Source: Podocnemis expansa (taxonomy: Eukaryota > Chordata > Testudines > Podocnemididae). Taken from it: 64,000 bases of DNA. Shown here one piece after another: positions 1 through 10,486 of this stretch. The stretch's first letter is position 1. The number at the start of each line of letters is the position of its first letter. The notes below the pieces were generated by a model, which did not search any database, was not told the DNA's origin, and worked only from the letters and a program-made list of their open reading frames with translations. The stretch spans positions 17,623,937 through 17,687,936 of the forward strand of contig ML681998.1 in NCBI GenBank assembly GCA_007922195.1, written 5' to 3'. Position numbers and translations under genes: made by a program.

Positions 1-429
1 TGCACTCTGGGTGCAGGGCAATATGGGTAATGGTATTTGGGTTTAGTTGATCACCAATCAGTCAATATCTGCAATTCTGCTGAAGGGAAAAATGAAATAC
101 TTTCTTTTGTGATAGTGCTGCTCTCTTGATCAAAATCTGTGGGTTAGTTAAAGGGTAAAAGCTACCCTTAGCAAAAACAAAACAAAAACTTGTAAGAGAG
201 GCCACTGTGCGTTTCAGCCTGGAAAAGTGAAGATGGGTGGGGATTTTTGCGTTAGCTCAGTCTGGAGCTAATGCCTGAGGTGATGTCTCAGCCCCTGGCC
301 TCACACTCAAATGAGATCTGGGCAGGCTTTCCATGAAGCCTTTCTTTTGTTATTTTAATAGGAGAAGCTGTTGGCAGATATGTAAGGTGTAAGAGCTGAA
401 ATCACTGAGAGGGGAGACACTCTGAGCTG

Positions 430-690
430 AAATCACTAAAGAGGAGCAGCAGATGGAGAGACCGGTGGGTGGAGCTGGCAGACAGCAGGTGGAGCCAGCG
501 GATGATGAGAGTGGCCAGTGGCGGGCTGGACAGTGTGAGTGACCAGGAGGCAGAGCTGGTGGACAGTGGCAGGAACCGGTGAATGGTGAGAGCGGAGCAT
601 GAGTGACTGGTGGGTGGAGCCAGCAGACCAGTAGGCAGAGCCAGTGGCTGGTGGGAGTGGACAGCGTGAGTGACCAGCGAGCATCTGGTG
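430..690. repeat. Degenerate purine/GT-rich minisatellite
   Basis: Variants of TGAGTGACCAG/TGAGTGACTGG and GGTGGAGCCAGCAGA recur several times, with irregular spacing of roughly 50-70 bp. Both strands are open only because composition is biased; the predicted peptides are low complexity and I do not regard them as genes. It may be the interior or leader of an LTR or MITE element that continues into the 88-bp tandem repeat to its right. No element termini were recognised. Confidence 0.45.
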
Positions 691-720
691 TGAAAGACAG
701 TCTGTACGTACTCTGTGGTT

Positions 721-897
721 TGTTGGGAACCCTGTTTTGCACTAATTCTCCAGATCAGTGCTGGTTTTGCTACTGGGTTTATGTGTTCTGCTATACTGTG
801 TGGGATTGTGTTGGGAGCCTTGTTCTGCACTGATTCTCCAGATTGGTGTTGATTTCTGCTATTGGGTTTTATGTACTGTTTTACTACTATTAAAAGT
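721..897. repeat. Two tandem copies of an 88-bp unit
   Basis: The block starting TGTTGGGAACCCTGTTTTGC at 721 recurs at 809 as TGTTGGGAGCCTTGTTCTGC, with the same order of sub-motifs (CTCCAGAT, GCTATTGGGTTT or GCTACTGGGTTT). This gives two diverged tandem units. An ATTAAAAG word follows, which could be a weak polyadenylation signal if this is an LTR. No gene is seen. Confidence 0.6.
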
Positions 898-1321
898 TCT
901 GTATACCACACTCAGACTTGTGCTTGCAAATGAGGAAGCCTTACCCCTTTGGGGGGGCCAGTGAATAGTGCATGATATCCCAGAAGACTGGGTTGGAGCC
1001 CGAGCCAGTTGGTGCTGTACATTACTTGGAAACTCCTAGACATACAACCTGGCCCGTGTTCTGCCAGCTCACCCTGGCAGAAGGGTTACATACATTTAAT
1101 ACTATATTTTCTCCATGTGTCCTCCAATGTTCTCATTTTCATACTTACCTGTCCTCCTTTCCAGATTTTGATATCTGGTAACCCTAGCCATCCAGAGCTT
1201 GCAAAGGGAATCGGAAGTATCTGTAGGCTTGAGTTACGTTATGCAGATCTGAGACAACAAAAGAGCTGTCAAGGATTAGGGCTCCACTCTGCTAGACAGT
1301 ACAAACACAGATAAGGACAAG

Positions 1322-1545
1322 GTAATTTACCTGTAAACATCTTTCTTCCAAATGGGCTGCTCAAATATTTTGCTATGTAGGTACGTGCATGCTGCAGAGC
1401 ACAGGTGCCCGGAAAGCTTTTTTGCCCTAGCTTGTCCCCATAGGGCTAGTGGCCAACACCCCCTCTGACCTGTGTGGTATATAGGTGGCCCTAACCCTGC
1501 CCCCCTTCAGTACCTTCCTTCCGCTAACTCTGAAAAGTGGGGAGG
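1322..1545. repeat. DIRS-A left inverted terminal repeat
   Basis: Plus-strand sequence here (GCCCGGAAAGC, then GCCAACACCCCCTCTGACC, then TATATAGGTGGCCCT) matches the reverse complement of 5140-5290, with modest divergence and a few indels. The outermost 60 bp is complementary to the first half of the ICR at 1565-1605. Confidence 0.8.
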
Positions 1546-1564
1546 GAAGGAGGAAGGGTATGGA

Positions 1565-1665
1565 ATATGTGTGAGCAGCCCATCTCAAAGAAGGATGTTT
1601 ACAGGTAAGTAATCTTCTGTTCTTCAAACATTGCTCACATCCGTTCCTATGCGGGTGACTTACAA
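1565..1665. repeat. DIRS-A internal complementary region
   Basis: The left half (GAGCAGCCCATCTCAAAG ... GTTTACAGGTAA) is the reverse complement of the outer left terminus at 1325-1365. The right half (TTCTTCAAACATTGCTCAC) matches the reverse complement of the outer right terminus near 5285-5305. The two halves meet where the two element ends would be joined in a circle. In DIRS1 this region is thought to template completion of the termini during circle formation. Confidence 0.8.
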
Positions 1666-1689
1666 GCCACATTTAGGATGGTGGGCGGA

Positions 1690-1970
1690 GTTAAGGTTTC
1701 ACCTTTTATAGAACAGCTCTGCCCAGGACATCATCATGCCTTGTTTGCTGGACAGTTGTGTAAATGGATGCAAAAGTATTCACTGACAACCAGGTTGCTA
1801 CTCTGCGTATCTCTTGGATTGCCACCTGAGCAAGGAAGGCCTTGGAGAACGCTTACACTCTAGTTGACTGTGCCTTGATTCTCCCTGGGAGGGGAGTATT
1901 TGCTCTGTCGTAGCAGTCTATGATGCAGTTCATTATCCAGGATGAGATGTATTGGGCCATTACTGCCTGG
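1690..1970 (-). pseudogene. DIRS-A tyrosine recombinase, C-terminal fragment
   Basis: Minus-strand translation gives QYISSWIMNCIIDCYDRAN, then a QSTR motif, then EIRRVATWLSVNTF and a SIYTT segment. These align in order with the recombinase of the plus-strand DIRS at 28.5-29.5 kb (HSTR, ICKAATWAPVDTF, KHYAMD). The HxxR box has become QSTR, there is an in-frame stop just after it, and the N-terminal half is absent. It is a dead C-terminal remnant, placed immediately before the ICR as expected for DIRS. Confidence 0.8.
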
Positions 1971-2009
1971 CCTTTCATATACTCAACAACTGCTATGAAC
2001 AGCTGAGTC

Positions 2010-4909
2010 ATTCTGTGGTGAGGATTGACAGGACTGTCTGGGGGGTATACATCTCAAAGGAGCAGAGTGTTGCACAGGAGTCCTTTGTACCATGCAGTTT
2101 TGTGTCGGTCGACTCAGCGAACAGTGAGGGACCCTCAAAAGGAAAGTCCTGTGTGGATTGCTGCATCTGAGGGGAGAGTCCCGAACCTTGTGGCCACGCA
2201 GCTTGGCACATGGTGATTGCTGGCCGTGTCCATAGCATCCCATGAAGAAAGGAGCATTGCATGTGCCACTAGGAGGCCCTCTTCTATGAGAGGGTTGTAG
2301 TCCACTGTGTAACTGGAGGGGATGGGGTCCCGAAACCTCTGCATGGAGCTCCACAAGTTGAAAATGTACCTGTCCATGAAGGCCTGTTGGTTGGCAATGT
2401 GCAGCTGAAGGGCTGTGGTGGAATAAATTTTTCTTCTGAATAAATACAGCTTTTTAGTGTCTTTATTCTTTTGGGTAGCAGTGGGTTGGCCTTGTCCTGT
2501 TGGTTAACTGCATCCACTACCAATGACCTGAAAACAGGGTGGTCAGACAGGAAGCTGAACTTGTCCACAGGGATGTGGTACTTCTCTCTATCCCCTTTGA
2601 CACAGGGAACAAATGATGGCATCTGCCACTTGGCACAGGTGATGTTCAGTGCCCCATCATGCATTGGGAGTGACACCCTGACAGCCTTGATTGGCAGGTC
2701 AAGGTCTGCGGCCATGGGCTTAAGCAGTTCTTGGTGTGCTCGCAGGTCCTCTCTAAGCGAAAAGCACCTCTGGTAGGCTGCTTCATCAGGGGAGGAAGAA
2801 GACATTATCCTTGAGTCATTTCAGCCGAGGTCTGAAGGTCCCTATCCTGGGTCCGAGTCCTCATCAGATGCCCCTGTGTCTCAGGCTCCTTGAGATGTGG
2901 CCGGTCTCGATGATCTGAGGGATGCTGGGTCCCTATTGGGGGAATCCCAGGAGTCCCCCTCGGTCCACTGTGCCAGCCAATCTTTGAAGGTTTGCAGCAC
3001 CATGGCCCGTGCAGGAGAAGTTCTGCCCCATGCAAGAAGGCAGTCAGTTGCCCTGTGCCGAGCATTGCGTGAAGAGCATCCCCTTTTATGCACTGGTACC
3101 GGTGAGGTCCCATGTGGGGAGAGGTGCATCGGTGCAGGGGGTGTTGACACCTGAGCTCCCAAGTCTTTGTGCTCAGGTGACGATGAGGAGTGCATCCTTT
3201 TTAGTTTACCAGCTGGGCGTGCCAGGGCTGATGCTGGGGTTGGTAGTGTTGATGAGTGATGGGCGCCAGTGCTGGGTGCTGGAATCCCCAGATGAATGTG
3301 AATGTGCTCTGATATGGTGTGATTTTTGTGATTGCCTTATCATCCCCCAACTCAGAGCCCAAGGCCAGGGGGTTAGATGCTCTTTAGCTATGTGGGGAGT
3401 CCCCAGAATGGGTTGGAGGGGACTGGTGGGTCCATGGAAAGGAGTGGCTGTGCCAGTCTTCCCCAGAGGGGAGTCATGGGTATCAGGATGTCAAGGCCTG
3501 ATCCCAAGATGGACTACCTGGCTGCTGGTCCCACACAGGCTCCTGCTGTGCCAATGGACCTGGCTCTGCCTGTGGCCTGCAGTGGGCCTTGGACATCAGT
3601 GCCGGTCTCCCTCTTGACACCGTCAGTCTGGGTGGAGTAGGGGTCGGCAGCTGCAGGAGGGCCTTAGCCACTTCAAAGGCTTTGAGCATTGATGGGATTG
3701 GCAGCGTTTTGGGCTCTGTGCCAAGGTCTGTGGATCTCCCTGATCCTGTGCTGGGGATTCTGACCTGTGCTGACACTGGGGCTTTTCCTTTGAAGGACAA
3801 GCACCCACTGTGGATTCTGATCCCATGTGGTGCTTTTTAGGCTTTTTGGATGGAGATCTGTGCCAAGGCAGGGCCAATGCCAATTATGGCCTCTGTGCCA
3901 GGGCTATCTGTGTCAATGATGGTCTGCTTGGCACTGAGGTGGGAGGTAAGGCCACTTCCAGCACTGTGGAGCTGTAGTAACCTTGGAGAGGAAGGGGTTA
4001 ACACCCTGGTGAGTGAGTCCCACGGGAGCCAATAGTAACAAAGCACAGCTTTTTAAATTAGAGCAGCAGCCTTGCCTGTTCTTGTTTGGATGCAGCAGTG
4101 CTCCTGGAAGGATCAGGAGGAGGTCAGAGAGAGGCCTGAGAAAGGATCCAGTGACATCCTTACCAAAGATAAGCTCAAGTTTGTTACTGACCAGGCGTGA
4201 GTAGAACAGGGAGTGTTGACTTAGACACGCTCAGGGTATTTCTTTGTTTTTGGTTTGGTCTTGGATTTCTCTGTGCTGAGCACATATACCCCCTCCCACT
4301 ACCTTGTAACTACCTAAGTTAAATCCCAGACAAACAACTCTCTGTGTTTCTTATCTCTTCTTTTTGATTAAAGATTTTACCCTTTTAAAGTAAGCTCTGG
4401 TTCTGTGCCTTGAAAGGCAAGGGGTTTGTGCACATGTGCCTCAGACTGCACAGCCAGCTACTAAAGGGTATTCTGTCCCAGTTCCAGTTCATGCCCCACC
4501 TGGGGTGCAGTCATGCTCCTGAGAGAGGAATAAAGGTGATTGAGGGTACCTCACAGGGAAGAATTCCCAAGTGTGTCTTCCTGGGTTTCAAGAGGTTTTT
4601 GCATTTGGGTGGTGGCAGTGATACCACTCCCAGGCCAGGAATTAGTGGCCTTGGAGAGTTTTAAGGCCAGTGGGTTTTAAGGCCTGGTGTGGGCCCCACC
4701 TTCTGCACTCAGAGTGCCAGAGTGGGGAAACAACCTTGACAGGAGTGTAGGCTATTTTCATGCTCCTTCTGCATCCTTGGCTTAAATGATCAGCAAATTT
4801 GGCACTTGTTGGTTCAGTGGACATCTCCAAGACATTTGAGGCATTTCTCATAGGGGTCACTGATTGAGAAAGCCTTTCTGCACTCTACACAGGATTTGAA
4901 ACTGGGCAT
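2010..4909 (-). pseudogene. DIRS-A gag-like protein, decayed
   Basis: The likely start is the ATG ending at 4909, giving MPSFKSCVECRKAF followed by KCLKCLGD. This small Cys-rich N-terminus matches the equivalent start in the other two DIRS copies. The best preserved part is 2284-2805, with KYHIPVDKFSFLSDHP and SLVVDAVNQQ, matching KRYFIMPNDNEFLFSHLQ and SLVIDAANQR in the plus-strand DIRS. The C-terminal helix-rich part continues to about 2010 in another frame (IEEGLLVAHAMLL). There are several frameshifts and stops, and a proline-rich low-complexity middle. The role is structural: nucleoprotein packaging of the element RNA, by analogy with retroviral Gag. Confidence 0.8.
4040..4690. other. 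Probable insertion inside DIRS-A gag
   Basis: Between the recognisable N-terminal and central gag portions lies about 650 bp with no gag-like frame. It includes a T-rich stretch (TCTTTTTGATTAAAG) and a segment GGTGGTGGCAGTGATACCAC of a type I associate with turtle LTR elements. Neither termini nor a target duplication could be fixed, so the extent is an estimate. Confidence 0.35.
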
Positions 4910-5139
4910 GGTCGAGTCTGTGCTGCGCCACATGCTGCTGCCAGGAAGTGAGGGAGAGACAGGGTCTCTGGTACAGTCTGAGCTGGGAAGCAAAATAGAA
5001 ATGAAGAGTGATTCCAGAGTTGGAAAAGGGAAGAAAAAAGAATAGATGATGAAGAAAAACAGACAAGTACTTGCAAACCTGCAAGAGCAGGCAGTTCCAG
5101 GACCGATGCAATGGGCACAAAGAAGGAACTGAAGGGGGA

Positions 5140-5306
5140 GCAGGGTCAGGGCCACCTATATAATGTGCAGGTGCACAGGTCAGAGGGGGCATTGGCTACT
5201 GACCCTCTGGCAACAGTCTATGGCGAAAAGGCTTTCCAGGCATCCCTGTGCTGTGGCCCATACACACCTATATAGGAGTGGATGTGAGCAGTGCTTGAAG
5301 AAGAAT
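5140..5306. repeat. DIRS-A right inverted terminal repeat (element 5' end)
   Basis: Inverted relative to 1322-1545. It carries the GAGCAGTGCTTGAAGAAGAA tip shared, with variation, by all three DIRS copies in the window. TATATAGGTGGCCCT, read on the minus strand, could be promoter-like. Confidence 0.75.
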
Positions 5307-5329
5307 TGTCCATAACAGGAGAAGGGTTT

Positions 5330-5830
5330 AGAAGAGGGGAGCAAAGGAACATGGGGACAATGGATGCAGTTTTAATAGTTCCACATGTTGCAGTTGTTGG
5401 ATTGATTTTCTTTTTAAAGAGGAGGAGTTGAAGTACAATGAAAAGGTAGTGATGAACATGGAAGTCTGCAAGAGGGAATAGAAGAAAAGAGATGGACAGT
5501 CACAACTCATCTTCTGGTCGTGATGATCAGGTGGCAATGTGCTGTAGACATGGGGTAGGTTTTAAGAAGGGATTTGAAAGGGAGTAAGGTGGTGGCTGTA
5601 CAGATTTTGCAAGGGGGTTTCCCTATGGACAAGAGGTGGCATGAGGGAAGCAAAAAGATGTTTTAGGGAAGCTGGTAGGTGGGTGATGATGGACAGGGAC
5701 ACCAGTGGAGTGAAAATACTCAGGGCTGACTTTACTCAAGCAGCTTATTAGGGAGGGTTAAGTTGCAAAGAAGAAGCCTGTGTTTGAGATACTGATGAAG
5801 AGCCTATAAAATCCTGCTCAGAGTAGGTCT

Positions 5831-5861
<31 letters not shown>

Positions 5862-6122
5862 GTATTACCATAAACTGAGGTATGAGGGATTCTGCCTGTT
5901 TGTAGAAATTATGCAGCACATACCAAGGACACAGTTGTCCTACATGATGCAGTATTCTAAATACTGGAAGCTAGACTACATTAGTGCTTTCCCCATTGTT
6001 AATTGCAGTGGATCTGCAAGAGTAGAATAGTTATTTCGCTAAAATTTCAGTGTGGACAAGGCCTTTGGCCCCAGTTCTGATCTTAGTGGAGTTTTCAACT
6101 GGTGGATTTGTACCACACTGAA
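5330..6122. other. No gene recognised; contains (TTTA)n
   Basis: AT-rich, apparently non-coding. The only clear structure is a TTTA tetranucleotide run at about 5832-5863. Open frames here are short and unsupported. Confidence 0.5.
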
Positions 6123-6814
6123 GGGGCATGTCTACACTAGGAGCCTAAGTTGACTTAAGCACCTCCCTGGCCACATTTGGAATTTATTAAGTAGACAAGC
6201 ATTTGCTTAAGTCAACTTTGAACTCCCACTTGTTAAGTCAACGTAATTTTTAAGTTGACTTTATTAAATTGACTTAAGCCAGTGTAGCCTACATTAGGCT
6301 TAAGTTGACTTAATTGGCCTCCAGGCATCAGGAAATGTGTATGTGCATGGAGCACACCCTGTCCTTGCCAGCTGCCAGGGAGGGCGAGGGGGTAGGCCTG
6401 CTGTGGCCTGTACCTGTGCTGGTATTTGCTTTGCAGTGCCTGGACCAGAGCCGGAGGACTCTGGCCAATGCCGGGAGGGTGTGGAGTACTGTGCTGGCAC
6501 ATTGCTGGAGCAAGTTGGGGCCTTGACTTCCTCGGGCTCCTTGTTGCAACACACACTATGAAGGGTTGTATGGTCACTTACTTCCTTTAGTAAACAAGTG
6601 GCTGGGAGAGAGGGGCACTTCTGCTGTGGTGCACTATAGACCAGCTACCCACAATGCACCACTCTTAGGGCGACTAGCAGCTGCCAGTGTGAAGATGAGG
6701 AGCCTCCTGGCATTTTGAGTGTGGATGCCTTAAGCCAGTTTTATGAGGTCTACTTTAAGGCAGCTTAAAGTAGACTATTATGCCAGCTGAACTGAGCTAG
6801 TTTAGACATAGCTA
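6123..6814. mobile_element. Foldback MITE, TTAAGTTGACTTAA word type
   Basis: The ends are inverted copies: GGGGCATGTCTACACTAGG at the left, and the reverse complement of CTAGTTTAGACATAGCTAC at the right. The outer 150 bp on the left is packed with the self-complementary word TTAAGT(C/T)(A/G)ACTTAA, so the arms fold on themselves. The interior (6320-6560) is GC-richer and non-repetitive. No transposase is present. Its termini resemble those of the foldback elements at 23257, 32649 and 59061. The superfamily is not determined. Confidence 0.65.
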
Positions 6815-7144
6815 CGGAGAGGACAGACAGGACCCATACTCTAGATATAGGGTCAGACCCTTTTATCTCTCTAACTGCTACATCTCAGGGTGCTTCATAC
6901 CTTTCCCACCCTCTGCTTGAGATGCAGATTTTCTTCATACTCTATACCATAGCTGCCAAACTGCCAAATGCAAGCTTACTGTAATGACATGGATTAACCT
7001 TTTAACCACAGAACTGACCAACTCTAGCTGATTAGCATGTCTACTGCACCTGAGTGAGGGTAGATGCCTTAATTAGCTGACTTAAGAGGGCCAGCTGCCC
7101 TATAAAAGAGCAGCAGGAGAGCATTAGTTTGGGTTGAGTTAGAG

Positions 7145-7519
7145 TAGGGGTTAACTTGAAAGATAAGAAGTGCTGTTTTTAAAAAGTTCCTTCAATAGCT
7201 AAGTGTTTTGAGACCCACTGTGGGTATAGCCTCCAGCTGGGCTGGCTGTGCAGGTGGGGGGAGCTGGGCCAGGGCACCAGTCACAAGGTTGCCTGGCAGG
7301 GGAGCCTGGAATCAGGAGCGAGCCTCCTATGTAGGCCCCTAGTGGTAGTGAGGAGCCTGGAATCAGGAGCAGGCCCCTGCAGGGTCACCCAATGGCAGAG
7401 AGGAGCCAAAATCGGGCTGTAGGCTACCTGCAGGGTCCCCCAGTGGTGGGGGGCTGGAGCAACAAGGGGTCAGTCAAAGAGCCATATGAGGCTCTGGAGC
7501 CTCATGTTGCAGACCCCTG
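7145..7519. mobile_element. hAT MITE with TSD agttagag
   Basis: The right end GCAGACCCCTG is the expected inverted form of a CAGGGG-type hAT terminus. The left end, TAGGGGTTAACTTG, is degenerate. Perfect 8-bp direct repeats AGTTAGAG flank it (7137-7144 and 7520-7527). The interior consists of imperfect tandem units containing GGAGCCTGGAATCAGGAGC. Confidence 0.7.
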
Positions 7520-8230
7520 AGTTAGAGTGATGGTGAGTAAATGGTGGAAATATTGGTGATGCCTCTCTGTGTTGTGCCTGAGGCTCTGCAGAAGGAGTTG
7601 TTGACAGAAGCTGGATGCTTTTGTTTTGGAACTTCTAAGTTTGGCCTAGAGTGATGTAAGTGTCTTTAAACCACTGCCTAAACTATGACCATTTTTATTA
7701 AACAGAAATAGGGGGTAATGCTTTATTTTAAGGTGGGTTATATCAGCTAGCATATCATGTATCTTTTTCTTAAGTGTGTTTTTATATCGTCTTCAAGTAT
7801 GCAATGCGATTATCAAATACTTCAGCTTAAATGGTACTTGAGAGACAAGGTGGATGAAGGGTGTGCGTCTGTGTGTGTGTGTTTTAAACCAGCTTCTGTT
7901 TCTGAAGGACACAAGATTTTGAGCTACACATAACAAGGCTTTGGCCTTGAGGTGGTTTAGAGGCTATGTGGGCGATGAGGTATTTCACTATTCTGCATAG
8001 TAAAAATATGCAGAAGTTCAGCTATTCATGGCACATGGGGAAGGGCCCTTAACATGTCCTTGTACCAGGAAATGCTGGAGCTTTGTTACACCTTTGTCCA
8101 CAGGGGTTGAATTTGACCCTATATTCTTAAGGGTTTACACTATTTATATTATAACTTGCTGTTTAATGTGCTTGGCAGCATAGCTACCTTTGTGTTCATC
8201 TTTTGCTAGACCTTTCATAAAGACTGCAAA

Positions 8231-8347
8231 TAGTGTAGTGGCTAACACCTTTGCTTAACATGCAGAAGGTCCTTGGTTCAATTCCCAGGGGGTTGGACTT
8301 GATGATCTCACGAGGTCCCTTCCAGCCCTATGATTGGATTGATTGAA
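8231..8347 (+). mobile_element. Cry-type SINE (tRNA head, CR1-like tail)
   Basis: The tRNA-derived head has an A-box-like TAGTGTAGTGGCTAAC and a B box GGTTCAATTCC. It is followed by the CR1-type 3' end GAGGTCCCTTCCAGCCCTAT and short GATTGGATTGATTGA terminal repeats. This design, a Pol III promoter with a tail copied from a CR1 LINE, is the known tortoise/Cry SINE family. It would use CR1 machinery to retrotranspose. Confidence 0.85.
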
Positions 8348-9551
8348 ATGACATTTCTAGCCTTAACTATAGTCACCTTAAGGCTATTGTGTGGCTAAAC
8401 TATGAAGCCCTAATTTAAGCATTGAAGAGTGCTGTATCTACATTTACTTGTGTGTAGCAAGGAGTAAGTCTTTTATAAGGGTGGCCATAGCTCTCTCTTC
8501 TTGTGTCTTGGCCCCCTTTTAATATCATTTTTGTGGGATTATGTAGTACCTAAAGGAAGAATGTGACTGAGAGTAAGGCTTACTGGGGAAGGGGAGTGGA
8601 CTGTGAATGAGTTTTTCTATAACACGTGAGACTAGGTGTGGGAGTACTGTTCCAAGCTGTATTTCTCTAGGAGGAAAAAAGCTGGGAAGGGATGAGACTT
8701 TGTTTAGTAAAGGCCTAGTTGTGAAGCGTGTTGCTAAGTGTGAGGGGAACAATAGATGCTTCTTACTACTTCCACAAACCACTTGCTTAAAACCAACTGC
8801 TTACTTTACAAAATTTAACCAATAATACACAAATATTAATTTTTACATTAATTACATCAAAATAACCAAGCAGTTTCAAAATAACCAGATGCATTATTTG
8901 TACCTTTTGAGGGGCCATGTCAGATAGTCCCTTAACTTCATTTGTAACTTGGGGTCAGATGTCCTTTGCAGGATGATCCTCCGGCTCTGCTTCTTCTTTC
9001 TTCCATACCCTTATCATTATTGCTGAAATCTCACATATTTTCATTGTGCATTTTAGGATTCCCATTTGATGCAATCAGGGCCCGAACCTTTACTTGGGAC
9101 ATGGTGGGGTGGTGGTTCTGTGGAGGGCAGCAAGGGTGGATTATTACCACAAACCCCTCTTTCTTGCTGGCTTTCTGCTGGATGGCTTCCAAGAACACAG
9201 CCAGCAAGAAGTTTTTCTTCAGAAGCGCTCCGTTAACAGCCTGTTTCAGCTTTTCATCCTTAGTTGTTAACCCTTTTTTTTTTTTTTTTCCTCACATCAC
9301 TACTGTTAGAAGTCTTGGGTTCCAATGTTCACAGCACAGGGCATGCACCTTTACCAAGAAAACAAGAACCTGGGCTTATTACTTAAGTTGGGGGAATGCA
9401 ATGGCACTTGAGGTGTACTGGGCTTATTTAACAAATTTGACTGGCCAGTAGTATTTTGGGATTTTTAACTTTTAAACTGAGTTTTTTAGCTTGTCCTGGA
9501 AGTCCTTTAGACTCCTGACAATTGATTTTTTTTTTTTTGGTGCCTTTTAGA

Positions 9552-9553
<2 letters not shown>

Positions 9554-9593
<40 letters not shown>
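9554..9593. repeat. (GT)n microsatellite
   Basis: Uninterrupted GT dinucleotide run that ends at the assembly gap. A TATATA tract lies on the other side, so the true locus is probably a compound GT/TA microsatellite. Confidence 0.95.
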
Positions 9594-9693
9594 NNNNNNN
9601 NNNNNNNNNNNNNNNNNNNNNNNNNNNNNNNNNNNNNNNNNNNNNNNNNNNNNNNNNNNNNNNNNNNNNNNNNNNNNNNNNNNNNNNNNNNNN
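9594..9693. other. Assembly gap (100 N)
   Basis: Exactly 100 ambiguous bases, the conventional placeholder for a gap of unknown size, inside a microsatellite. Confidence 0.98.
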
Positions 9694-9737
9694 TATATAT
9701 ATATATAACAAAATAAATAAATAAATATATTCCCCTC

Positions 9738-10486
9738 TCACCCCTATGGGTGGTATGTGTCATCCTCAACCTCGGGTCCTCTACCAGAGGCCTGGGAGTT
9801 TGAGGGTTCTGCGCAGTATCTTAGCTGTTCCGAGCACTGCACTCTTCTGGACAGAGAGCTCTGATGTTGTTCCTGGGATCTGTTGGAGCCACTCTCCCAG
9901 CTTAGGAGTCGCAGCCCCGAGTGCTCCTACCACCACTGGGACTACTTTGGCCTTTACTTTCCACACCCGTTCTAGTTCCTCTTTCAGGCCCTGGTACTTG
10001 TCCAGCTTCTCATACTCCTTCTTCCTGATGTTGCTGTCACTTGGCACTGCTACATCTATCACCACCGCTGTCTTCTGGTCCTTGTCTATTACCATGATGT
10101 CTGGTTGATTGGCCAGTACCTGCCTGTCTGGCTGGATCTGGAGTCCCACAGAATCTTAGCCCTGTTATTCTCCACGACCTTCTGTGGGATCTCCCATCTG
10201 GTCTTGGGAGGGTCTAGCCCATACACTGTGCAGATGTTCCTGTACACAATGCCAGCTACTTGGTTGTGCCATTCAGTGTATGCTGTTCCTGCCTGCATCT
10301 TACATCCTGCCACTATGTGTTGGACTGTTTCTGAGGCCTGTCTGCACTTTGGGTCCTGTCTAGTGTGGTAGACCCCTGCTTCAATGGATCTGGTGCTCAG
10401 TGCCTGTTCTTGTGCTGCTATGATCAGTGCCTCAGTGCTGTCTTTTAGTCCAGCCTTTTCCAGCCACTGGTAGGCTTTCCCAATGT
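9738..10486 (-). mobile_element. R4/Dong-like LINE copy 1, 3' part
   Basis: This is the same sequence as 51657-52418, in the same orientation, with about 95% identity by eye. The element 3' end is on the left and runs into ATATTTATTTATTTATT and a TATATA tract. The encoded piece is the C-terminal half of a non-LTR retrotransposon protein with a restriction-like endonuclease. At 10486 homology to copy 2 stops abruptly and a tRNA-like sequence begins on the opposite strand. Confidence 0.85.
9779..10486 (-). pseudogene. LINE endonuclease domain, frameshifted
   Basis: The reading runs from IGKAYQWLEKAGLKD through a Cys/His region to the endonuclease core QPDIMVIDKDQKTAVVIDVA and a conserved C-terminus ending KLPGLW. 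A PD...DxxxxxVIDVAVP pattern is typical of the PD-(D/E)XK-like endonuclease of R2/R4-type LINEs, which nicks the target for target-primed reverse transcription. Relative to copy 2, one base is missing near 10140 (GGAGTC versus GGAAGTC), which shifts the frame. Nine bases are missing near 10340, removing one cysteine of the CCHC motif. It is non-functional. Confidence 0.85.

Larger units (their letters stand above)
1322..5306 (-). mobile_element. DIRS-type retrotransposon, internally deleted copy (DIRS-A)
   Basis: A minus-strand DIRS element of about 4.0 kb. The order along its coding strand is right ITR (5140-5306), gag relic, C-terminal tyrosine recombinase relic, internal complementary region (1565-1665), left ITR. 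Outer ITR sequences are inverted copies of each other (for example CCCCTCTGACCTGTG near both ends), and the ICR is complementary to both outer tips. That arrangement is diagnostic of DIRS1-like elements. The reverse transcriptase, RNase H and first half of the recombinase are missing: gag runs almost directly into the recombinase C-terminus near 1970-2015. The boundaries are approximate. It could only have moved using proteins from other DIRS copies. Confidence 0.85.

Noticed and set aside
3009..3617. 202-codon plus-strand open frame
   Set aside because: It lies antisense to the DIRS-A gag, has no recognisable domain, and a second phase is also open.
9428..9769. Open frames through the GT/TA microsatellite and the N gap
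   Set aside because: They encode Thr-His or Val-Cys dipeptide runs and unknown residues only.
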